A stretch of 64,000 nt of DNA from Simmondsia chinensis (Eukaryota; Streptophyta; Magnoliopsida; Caryophyllales; Simmondsiaceae): the NCBI GenBank assembly GCA_018398585.1, contig JAGTTD010000011.1, positions 31,988,164 to 32,052,163 of the forward strand, in the 5' to 3' direction. The notes beneath the pieces are model-generated. The model did no database searches and had not been told where the DNA came from. It was given only the letters and a program-made list of their open reading frames with translations. Numbering within the stretch: the stretch's first letter is position 1; each line of letters opens with the position of its first letter. Of this stretch, positions 54,781-64,000 are shown piece after piece. The position numbers and the translations under genes were made by a program.

Positions 54781-56690
54781 GGTGTCTGAAATAAAATCAT
54801 ACACTGTGTATGATGCATTATAATGCTATAAAGTGAACTTATTCAGGTGTATTTCAAGTAATTAATGGTAAATGACTTATCATACACAATGTATGATAGG
54901 TTTTAATGACATAAAATCAACTTTTGCAGGTTTTTTTAAGTAATTAGTCTGATTTCTAATCATACACTGTGTATGATGCGTTAAAATGGTGTAAAATGAA
55001 CTTGTTGAGGTACGTTCCAAGTAATTAGTGGTAAATGACTTATCATACATAATGTATGATAGGTTTTAATGACATAAAATCAACTTCTGCTGTTTTTTTC
55101 AAGTAATTAGGGATACAGTGGTCTGAAATCGAATCATACACTGGGTATGATGCGTTATAATGGTGTAAAATGAACTTATTCAGGTTTATTTCAATTAATT
55201 AGTAGTAAATAACTTATCATACACAATGTATGATAGGTTTTAATGGCATAAAATTAACTTTTGCAGTTTTTTTTTATGTAATTACTGTTACAGTGGTCTG
55301 AAATTGAATCATACAGTGGGTATGATGCATTTTAATGGTGTAAAATGAACTTGTTCAGGTGTATTTCAAGCAATTAGTGGTAAATGACTTGTCATACACA
55401 ATGTATAATAGGTTATAATGGCATAAAATTAACTTTTGCAGTTGTTTTATGTAATTACTGTTATAGTGGTCTGAAATCGAATCATACACTGGGTATGATG
55501 CGTTAAAATGGTTTAAAGGTATGTTTCAAGTAATTAGTGGTAAATGACTTATCATACACAAATTATTATAGGTTTTAATGACATAAAATCAACTTTTGCA
55601 GGTTTTTTCGAGTAATTACTGTTACAATGGTCTGAAATTGAATCATACACTGTGTATAATGCGTTATAATGGTGTAAAATAAACTTATTCGGGTATGTTT
55701 CAAGTCATTAGTGGTAAATGACTTATCATACACAATGTATGATAGGTTTTAATGGCATAAAATCAACTTTTGCAGATTTTTTCATGTATTTAGTGGTACA
55801 GTGGTATGAAAGCTAATCCTACACTATGTATGATCCCTTAAAATGGTGTATAATGAACTTGTTCAGGTATATTTTAAGTAATTAGTGGAAAATAACTTGT
55901 CATACATAATGTATGATAGGTTGTAATGGTATAAAATCAACTTTTGCCGATTTTTTCAAGTAATTACTGTTACAGTGGTCTGAAATCGAATCGTACACTG
56001 GGTATGATGCGTTATAATGGTGTAAAATGACCTTATTCGGGTATACTTCAAGTAATTAGTGGTAAATAACTTGTCATACACAATGTATGATAGGTTTTAA
56101 TGGCATAAAATCAACTTTTGCAGGTTTTTTCATGTATTTAGTGGTACAGTGGCATGAAAGCTAATCCTACGCTGTGTATTATGTGTTAAAATGGTGTCAA
56201 AGGAACTTATTCAGGTATATTTCAAGTAATTAGTGGTAAATAACTTGTCATACACAATGTATGATAGGTTTTAATGGCATAAAATCAACTTTTGCAGGTT
56301 TTTTCAAGTATTTAGTGGTGCAGTGGTATGAAAGCTAATCATACACTGTGTATGATGCGTTATAATGGTGTAAAATAAACTTATTCAGGTGTATTTCTAT
56401 TAATTAGTGGTAAATGACGTATCATACACAATGTATGATAGGTTTTAATGGCATAAAATCAACTTTTGCTGGGTTTTTACTTTATTTAGTAGTACAGTGG
56501 TCTGAAATCGAATCATACAATGTTTATGATGGGTTAAAATGGTTTAAAATGAACTTTTTTAGGTATGTTTCAAGTAATTAGTGGAAAATGACTTATCATA
56601 CACAATGTATGATAGGTTTTATTTGCATAAAATTAACTTTTGTCGGTTTTTTCAAGTATTTAGTGGTACAGTGGTCTGAAATTAGCTTAG
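54781..56690. repeat. MULE left outer array, alternating 80-90 bp units
   Basis: Two unit types alternate, giving a dimer of about 163-174 bp. One carries ATCATACACAATGTATGAT within 'ggtaaatgactt...aggttttaatggcataaaa'. The other carries ATCATACACTGTGTATGAT within 'ctgaaatcga...gcgttataatggtgtaaaa'. Measured starts of TCATACA: 54797, 54880, 54960, 55043, 55134, 55217. About two dozen units. Confidence 0.9.
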
Positions 56691-57355
56691 TGGTGTATGA
56701 TATGTATTAATGGTGTGAAATCAACTTGTACAAGTGTGTTTCAACTACTTAGTGGTGTATGACTTACCATACATAGTATATGATAAGTGTCAATGGTGTG
56801 AAATCAACTTCTACAAGTGTGTTTCAACTATTTAGCGGTGTATGACTTACCATACATAGTGTATGATAAGTATTAATGGTGTGAAATCAACTTCTACAAG
56901 TGTGTTTCAACTACTTAGTGTTGTATGACTTACCATACATCGTGTATGATATGTATTAATGGTGTGAAATCAACTTGTACAAGTGTGTTTCAACTACTTA
57001 GTGGTGTATGACTTACCATACATAGTGTATGATAAGTATTAATGGTGTGAAATCAACTTGTACAAGTGTGTTTCAATTACTTAGTGTTGTATGACTTACC
57101 ATAAATCGTGTATGATAAGTATTAATGGTGTGAAATCAACCTGTACAAGTGTGTTTCAACTACTTAGTGTTGTATGACTTACCATACATCGTGTATGATA
57201 AGTATTAATGGTGTGAATTCAACTTGTACAAGTGTGTTTCAACTACTTAGTGGTGCATGACTTACCATACATAGTGTATGATAAGTATTAATGGTGTGAA
57301 ATCAACTTCTACAAGTGTGTTTCATTTACTTGTATGACTTACTATACACTTGTAT
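56691..57355. repeat. MULE left inner array, 82-84 bp units
   Basis: About eight more uniform units with 'ttaccatacatagtgtatga', 'ttaatggtgtgaaatcaact' and 'acaagtgtgtttcaactact'. They differ little from each other, suggesting recent homogenisation. Confidence 0.9.
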
Positions 57356-57823
57356 AAGTGTATGACTTACCGAAGGCTTTGATCTGTCATCATTCAATTT
57401 AAACATTCAGGTAATTATTGGTATCGACACACAGACCTGCTGACACCTTTGATGCTGATATGTGTGGCAACACACCATCCATGCGTGTCGACATACATCG
57501 TAACACACTTGAAAAACAAATCAACCACTTAGAACACACAATTGGGACCAACTTCAAAACAATTCATTGACAATTTTCATTACAGGAATATACAACAATA
57601 TGAAAATATACACAATTTTTTATTACACTATTTCATACACATCACAACCTTTCGACAATTTTCAGTACATTGAATGCAATGTAAATCCTATGGTAATATA
57701 CAATAACATATACACATCACAGAAAAATTTAAATCCTATGGGAATGTACAATGTAAATCCTATGGTAAAACGAAATTATATAGCTATGTTACAAGTAAAA
57801 TTTATACATTTGAAGACTGTAAG
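57356..57823 (-). other. 3' side of the MULE transposase
   Basis: Presumed 3' UTR of the minus-strand transposase. Contains a short doubled word ('aatcctatgg' at 57687, 57733, 57757). No separate gene. Confidence 0.4.
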
Positions 57824-60637
57824 TTAATTTGGAGGAGGGACTTGAGATGGACGGCCGAAGTTGGATGAGGTGCATTCGCCACTAGGACGCAGAGCAATTG
57901 GATTCTTGCACGTGGATCGGTTATGCCTGTGTTCCTTGCACCGAGTGCACCTTTGATGAACACACTTCTCACCGACAGACGGAATCCTCCTCTTCTGCCT
58001 CCTCCCAGAAGAGGTTCGCACGTCGGGTGGAAGAAGATTCATGTCAGCTACATCGCGCAGGATACGCCAGTCACTTATGTGCGGCATCGGGTAGACGATA
58101 CTTCTATACGACTCGTACTAATTTTTTCTACTGTAGTACGGCGAGCACAAGTCGTACAGAGCATAGGGACTGTGCTGTACACCGCTAATGCATGCTCACA
58201 TGGAAGCTGCTCAAGCTGAAACCTGCGGCAGGTACATGTCCAGAGCGACATATCTATTACAAAATTTTTCTCCCCATCGATGACGTCGAACGTATGATCA
58301 TCAGCTCGCAATATCTACATTACCACAAGAATAGACAAACGCGTCAAACAACCAAGGTGCAAGCAAAATACAAAAATATAAGAAAAATAAAATAAAAATA
58401 AAAAAAAAAAACAAAACATAAACAACGAAACACTCGAAGGGCATCAAAATTAGCGGATTTCACACTCGAAGGGCACCAACGCGCTATAAACATGCTTTGT
58501 AGTAGGGATTAAACATGACAATATGTGCGGAGCTTACCGTCATCGTTCTTGCTAACTTGAATCTGTCTTGTAATTTTTTTTTGACTTCGGGAGACATTGT
58601 ACTGGTGCAAGCTTCAGCCTTGGCTCTTCTTTCGTGAAACCACCTCTGCAACAGTAGCCTAAACTCATCAACAAAGGCTGTAATTGGATAGTCACGTACC
58701 TTGGGCAATACAGCGTTCATGGATTTCGAAATGTTTGTCGTCATTATGTTGTACCGACGACAAGGGAAGTGGGAACGAGTCCGCTTGTGCAGTCCCACAT
58801 CTTCCAAGTAATCTTTAGCCCCGGGTACGGCACAACATAAACTGAAAAACAAACTATGGAACTCTTGAATGTTGTATGCTTTGGCTGCTTTGTAGTAGTA
58901 CTGATTCAAATGCTTCCTATTGCTCTTGAATTTGGCCTTCAAGTTGTTCAGCAAGTGGTACATGCAGAGCCCGTGAAATGTGACAGGGAAAAGTTCTTCC
59001 ACCGCGCGTTGGATGCTTCGGTGTCTATCGGATAAAATGACATGTCCAGCAGGCTCCCCAGTTACTTCCCTCAACCTACTGAGGAACCAATGCCACGATG
59101 CATCATTCTCTGAATCACCGATGCCACTAGCAATCGGGAAAATTTGCTGGTTAGCATCGTGGCAAACGGCCATGAACAAAACACCCCGGTACTTTCCCTT
59201 TAGATGTGTTGCGTCAATGCTCACAACAGGCCGGTAAAACCGGCACCCATTAACTGAAGCACCAAAAGCAATGAAGAGGTACTGAAACCTACTTTCATCA
59301 TCTGTCTGTAAATAAAATGTGGTACTGGGGTCAGTCTGTTTGAGGACTTGCAGATAGCCAGGCAAGAATGCATACGACTCTTCGGCCGTACCCAATCTAA
59401 CATTGTCGTATGCAAACTCTCTCGCCCTCCAAGAAACACTGTAGCTGATATCGACACTGTAGCAACTGCGAATGTCATCTATGACATCCCGTGGCTTGAA
59501 CACTCTCCCGGGGTTCACAAGTTTCTTGCGGACGCACTCCCCGACGACCCAACTGGTTGCCTGCCTGTGTCTAACAGTGGTGAGATCGCTAGGGTGGTTG
59601 TGGTTCTTTTCTACTTTCGTGACCATCCAGCGGCCACCATCTGCTACACACATAGCCCGACCCCTCCATGTGCAGCCCTCTTGTGCGCAGCGGACAACCG
59701 TTAAGGATTTGTTCGACTTGTAGCTCCTGAATTCAAATTTTTCCCTAAGCGCAATCACTGCCAGGTTAGTCAACAAGTCCCTCTTCATCATAAATATTTG
59801 ATTGACTTCAATATCCTCAACCATCTGGCCCTGCGCATATACCCTGTCAATCCTGCTCCTCTCATCACCGGAGCCAGCATCATCATCAGAACGAGGATAA
59901 CTAGCAGCTTGGACGTCAGGGTGGACATTCGGTTGACCGCTGGGTTCCGCATTCCGTTCCAATTCAGGTTCGACAATCAAAGGGTCTTCGGGGGAAATAT
60001 TACAATGCTCGTAAGTGTGCCCCTCTGGAGGTGATGCATTAGGTACACTCGGTTGCACCTGGGATAAATTAATATTATCCAAATTATCCCATGCACTTTG
60101 ATTGGAATTTTCCCAATCTCCACCTGCTGTTGTTGCCTCAACCGTCATAGTAGGCATGTTCAAATCTACATCAGATGCATCTACACTGGCTGCTTCTTCC
60201 ATCCCCGCATCCATACATCCACCAGAAGTCCCGGGAACCTCAGGGTGCGAACGGCCACTGTTCTCGTCACCATCGGGAATTGTTTGAAAGGGAGTCCGTT
60301 GCCAATCGAAGCTAGGATTCCTGTCACCGGATGACTCTACAGTTACGATCAAAGGACGCTTCGCCCTATCTTCTTTGGCTAGTGCCTTCCAAAACATAAC
60401 GGACCTATCGTCAACGACATCGTACAAGGGCACGACCGGAATGGCGGTGAAAGATTGAAAATGCATCTTTGAACTCGCATCCAACTGAGCACCAATCACC
60501 TCCGCCACAGTCCTTTGCAAACCAGTGAAGTCAGTTTTCTCATCCACAAAAATATAAGCCAATTTTTCACCAACGTACTTTGCCCTCTCCTTAAAGTGGC
60601 CACCGTACAGAACGCATGCAATAGCAGCATCACCCAT
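57824..60637 (-). CDS. Mutator-like (MULE/MuDR) transposase, C-terminal part damaged or unusually spliced
   Basis: The main exon 60637-58538 encodes 700 residues from MGDAAIACVLYGG. The start follows an acceptor (TTTTCTTGTCCGCAG), so the open frame beyond it to 60661 is probably intron. Domains: PB1-like N-terminus (about 1-100); acidic low-complexity linker; MuDR-type DNA-binding zinc finger C317-x4-C322...H346-x-H348; MULE DDE core with D475 (SIDATHLKGKY), D537 (ILSDRHRS), the CMYHLLNNLK motif and E592 as candidate third acid. Donor ACG/GTAAGC at 58538 joins in phase to an exon starting 58314 (ILRADDHTF), giving a SWIM finger C727-x-C729-x9-C739-x-H741. Beyond HALAVYS the frame is lost near 58150-58180. 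The expected YALYDLCSPYY lies one frame over and meets TAG at 58118-58120. After that YESYRSIVYPMP continues to a zinc knuckle CTRCKEHRHNRSTC and a stop at 57824. It therefore looks recently disabled unless an unusual splice removes this part. Confidence 0.9.
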
Positions 60638-60719
60638 TACTGCGGACAAGAAAAAAAACATGATATCAAAACAAATTTGATATGAAACACACTAGGGTGG
60701 AATAAAAGTACAGCATTGA
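60638..60719 (-). other. Probable 5' intron end of the transposase gene
   Basis: On the minus strand a polypyrimidine run leads into CCGCAG just before the start codon, as expected of a 3' splice site. The upstream exon was not identified and may lie inside or beyond the repeat array. Confidence 0.4.
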
Positions 60720-61960
60720 AACCACTAATAAACGGTGTATGATTGGTTTAAAACCATAATACACAAATAACACCACTTTAAGAAAGAATACATGGTGTAT
60801 GATTTGCGTTACAGTCATAAACAAGTTCATCACACACCTTTTAAAGCAATCATACACGGTCTATGGTTAAGGATACCACATTCTATACACGAAAGACATC
60901 AAAACAGGTTCATCCTAGACCAATCAAAGCTATCATACACGGTGTATGGTAAACCATACACCATTCTGTACTTGAAAGACACTAAAATAAGTTCATCATA
61001 CACCCTTTGAAGCTCTCATACACAGTGTATGGTTTAATACGCCCCATTATATACACAGTTAAAACCAATCATACACAGTGTATGATGGATTATACACCAT
61101 TAATTACTTAACATACACAAACAGAACTTGGCTATACACCATAAAACCAATCCTGCACAGTGTATGACTGATTATACACCATTAATTACTTAACATACAC
61201 ATACACAGGTTGGTTATACACCATTAAACCCAACCATACACAGTGTATGGTTGCTCATAAACCACTAATTACTTAAAAAACGTTTGCACAAATAGGTTAT
61301 ACACCATTAAACTCAATCCTACACAGTGTATGACTGATTATACACCATTAATTACTTAACATACACATACACATGTTGTTTATACACCATTAAACCCAAT
61401 CATATACAGTGTATGGTTGCTCATAAACCACTAATTACTTAAAAAATGTCTGCACAAGTTGGTTATACACCATTAAACTCAATCCTACACAGTGCATGAT
61501 TGATTATACACCATTAATTACTTAACATACACATACACAAGTTGGTTATACACCATTAAAACCAATCATACACAGTGTATGATTGATTATACATCACTAA
61601 TTACTTAACACACACAAACACAAGTTGGTTATACACCATTAAAACCAATCCTACACAGTGTATGACTGATTATACACCATTAATTACTTAACATACACAA
61701 ACACAAGTTGATTTCACACCATTCAAACCTATCATACACGGTGTATGATAGATCATATAGCACTATTTACATGAAGCACACCTAAACAAGTTGATTTCAC
61801 ACCATTAAAACCTATCATACACGATGTATGACTAATCATACACCACTAATGAGTTCAAACACACCAAAAGAAAGTTATAATACATCATTTAAACCAATCA
61901 TAAACCATAAACGACTTGTAACACACCGACCTCATAGAACAAGGATACATTAACGACAAT
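60720..61960. repeat. MULE right inner array, about 83-bp units, inverted
   Basis: Units contain 'caatcatacacagtgtatga', 'ttatacaccattaattactt' and 'acacaagttggttatacacc', the reverse complement of the left array units. Palindromes at about 61152, 61233, 61318, 61401, 61484, 61566, 61650, 61734 and 61816 give an even 81-85 bp spacing. The first few units (60720-61070) are irregular. Confidence 0.9.
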
Positions 61961-61999
61961 GTCAGCAAATGGTCATGTTACCTTCAATATCTGATCTGA

Positions 62000-62450
62000 A
62001 AACCGTGAAATGTGTGTAACGACTCAACGTTGAACCTACAGCAATGCCACGAAGCTTCAAACACGATCTTAAAACGGCTTCTTCTTCTTCTTCTTCTTTC
62101 GAGGGCCCAATGTAGCAGATTAAGAGAAAAATGGACTTGGAAAATTCAAATTAAGAGAAAAATAACAAATACTATGAATAAGAGGTGAGTAAATGGCGTG
62201 AAATGAGAAGAAGGGAGGGATAGAGTGAGAAGCAAATTACATGACATAAAGTAAAAATATGTATTTTTGCATTAAATGAAGAGAGAGAAAATGGAGTGGG
62301 GACGGGCTAAAGTACAGTAATCGGCTGCGCATTAAATGAGGAGAGAGAAAGCGAACGGGTTGGGGGGTTGAATGGGAGGGCGCTTTTTAAGGGAAATCAT
62401 ACGGATTATTTTATTAAAAATGTATATTTTTTTTCTAAATACACATCCCA
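62000..62450. mobile_element. TIR-like segment between the two right arrays
   Basis: Purine-rich sequence with 'attaaatgaggagagagaaa' (doubled near 62273 and 62331), 'ggggggttgaatgggagggc' and 'tacggatta', inverted relative to 54464-54700. On the left this segment lies outside the arrays, while here arrays lie on both sides of it. Confidence 0.5.
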
Positions 62451-62479
62451 AAAATACACAAATATACGTTGATTTTACA

Positions 62480-64000
62480 CAAATATAATCCATCATACAC
62501 CGTGTATGAAGTGCATCATACACCAATAAAACTTGAAATACACGTATATCAGCTGATTTCAGACCACTGTAACACTACATACTTGAAAAAACCTGCAAAA
62601 GTTGATTTTATGCAAATAAAACCTATCATACATTGTGTATGATAAGTCATTTACCACTAATTACTCGAAACATACCTAAAAAAGTTTATTTTAAACCATT
62701 TTAACCCATCATACACATTGTATGATTCGATTTCAGACCACTGTACTACTAAATACAGTAAAGACCCAGCAAAAGTTGATTTTATGCCATTAAAACCTAT
62801 CATACATTGTGTATGATACGTCATTTACCACTAATTAATAGAAATACACCTGAATAAGTTTATTTTACATCATTTTAACACATAATACACAGCGTAGGAT
62901 TAGCTTTCATACCACTGTACCACTAAATACATGAAAAAACCTGCAAAAGTTGATTTTATGCCATCAAAACCTATCATACATTGTGTATGACAAGTTATTT
63001 ACCACTAATTACTTTAAGTATACCTGAATAAGCTTATTTGACACCATTATAACGTATCATACCTAGTGTATGATTAGTTTTCATACCACTGCACTACTAA
63101 ATACTTGAAAAAACCTGCAAAAGTTAATTTTATGCCATTAAAACCTATCATACATTGTGTATGACAAGTTATTTACCACTAATTACTTGAAATATATCAG
63201 AATAAGTTCATTTTACACCATTTTAACACATAATACACAGCGTAGGATTAGCTTTCATACCACTGTACCACTAAATACATGAAAAAACCTGCAAAAGTTA
63301 ATTTTATGCCATTATAACCTATCATACATTGTGTATGACAAGTTATTTACCACTAATTAATTGAAATAAACCTGAATAAGTTTATTTTACACCATTATAA
63401 CGCATCATACCCAGTGTATGATTCGATTTCAGACCACTATAAGCCTAATTACTTGAAAAAAATAACAAAAGTTGATTTTATGCCATTAAAACCTATCATA
63501 CATTATGTATGATAAGTCATTTACCACTAATTACTTGGAACGTACCTCAACAAGTTCATTATACACCATTTTAACGCAGCATACACAGTGTATGATTCGA
63601 AATCAGACTAATTACTTAAAAAAATCTGTAAAAGTTGATTTTATGTCATTAAAACCTATCATACATTATGTATGATAAGTCATTTACCACTAACTACTTG
63701 AAAAATACCTGAAAACGTTCATTTTACACCATTTTAACACATCATACACAGTGTATGATTCGATTTCAGAACACTGTAACAGTAATTACTTGAAAAAATC
63801 AGCAAAAGTTGATTTTATGCCATTAAAACCTGTCATACATTGTGTATGATAAGTCATTTACCACTACTTAATTGAAACATACCTGAAAAAGTTCATTTTA
63901 TACAATTATAACGCATCATACACAGTGTATGATTTTATTTCAGACCAATGCACCACTAATTATTTAAAAAAATCAGCAAAAGTTAATTTTATACCAGTAA
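62480..64000. repeat. MULE right outer array, continuing past the window
   Basis: Alternating units, reverse complement of 54781-56690: 'aaacctatcatacattgtgt', 'gataagtcatttaccactaa', 'cagtgtatgattcgatttca', 'gcaaaagttgattttatgcc'. The array is cut by the window end. Confidence 0.9.

Larger units (their letters stand above)
54464..64000. mobile_element. Mutator-like element with mirror-image palindrome arrays
   Basis: A MULE transposase gene (57824-60637, minus) sits between arrays of about 80-bp units. The outer left array (54781-56690) and the far right array (62480-64000) are reverse complements. The inner left (56691-57355) and inner right (60720-61960) arrays are also inverted. The right boundary is not in the window. 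The layout is that of a long-TIR or fold-back-like MULE whose arms expanded by tandem duplication. Confidence 0.75.

Noticed and set aside
54781..57355. CRISPR-like regular repeats
   Set aside because: The whole 80-bp unit repeats, with no unique spacers and no cas genes, in a plant nuclear genome. It is a transposon arm array.
58980..59704. Plus-strand ORFs across the transposase
   Set aside because: Antisense shadows of the minus-strand transposase exon.
60638..60661. Transposase start at the ATG ending at 60661
   Set aside because: The eight extra residues come from a polypyrimidine tract and acceptor-like CAG; MGDAAIACV at 60637 is the likelier start.
62391..62404. GGGAAATCATACGG as the left terminus of a second MULE
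   Set aside because: It resembles 54464-54477 in the same orientation, but the array that follows has the opposite orientation to the left arm, and the wider alignment fits a diverged inverted segment equally well. Left open rather than called.

Overview
The window is nuclear DNA of a flowering plant, most likely a eudicot. It holds spliced genes with GT-AG introns, plant-only families (a TCP transcription factor with a miR319 site, an ATL RING-H2 ligase), and a dense layer of plant transposons: LINEs, Au-tailed SINEs, TRIM and SMART elements, hAT- and Mutator-type MITEs, and an autonomous-looking MULE. I cannot name the species.

Layout. 0-7.3 kb is AT-rich and full of small retroelement pieces (SMART LTRs, Au-type SINEs, a fold-back MITE). 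7.4-8.0 kb has a small minus-strand gene for a KEN-box/D-box protein with E2F-like sites upstream. 8-12.4 kb is repeat-rich and includes a complete 562-bp TRIM. 12.5-21.3 kb is the plus-strand BOP1 gene (ribosome biogenesis, 18 coding exons after a 5'-UTR intron, 717 aa). One of its introns is a clear U12-type AT-AC intron. 21.3-37.2 kb is a transposon graveyard with nested insertions. 37.8-38.8 kb is a miR319-targeted CIN-class TCP gene. 38.8-53.6 kb holds 5'-truncated LINEs, a three-LTR TRIM, a SMART and a hAT-type element. 53.7-54.3 kb is an intronless ATL RING-H2 gene. 54.46 kb to the end is a large Mutator-like element: a MULE transposase gene on the minus strand between mirror-image arrays of about 80-bp units, each carrying a palindrome related to TCATACAC-GTGTATGA. 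The element's right end lies at or beyond the window end.

Three things deserve most attention. (1) The MULE arms are satellite-like arrays of evenly spaced palindromes in inverted orientation around the transposase. (2) A SINE family has a 5S rRNA-derived head and an Au-type tail; five copies occur here, four with target-site duplications of 11-19 bp. (3) The AT-AC intron in BOP1 has consensus 5' splice site, branch site and AC terminus, and exact codon continuity across it.

The host genes do not form a functional cluster. BOP1 has a site II plus telo-box promoter typical of plant ribosome-biogenesis genes. The KEN-box gene looks cell-cycle regulated. The TCP gene is under miRNA control. All domain calls were made by eye without database searches.
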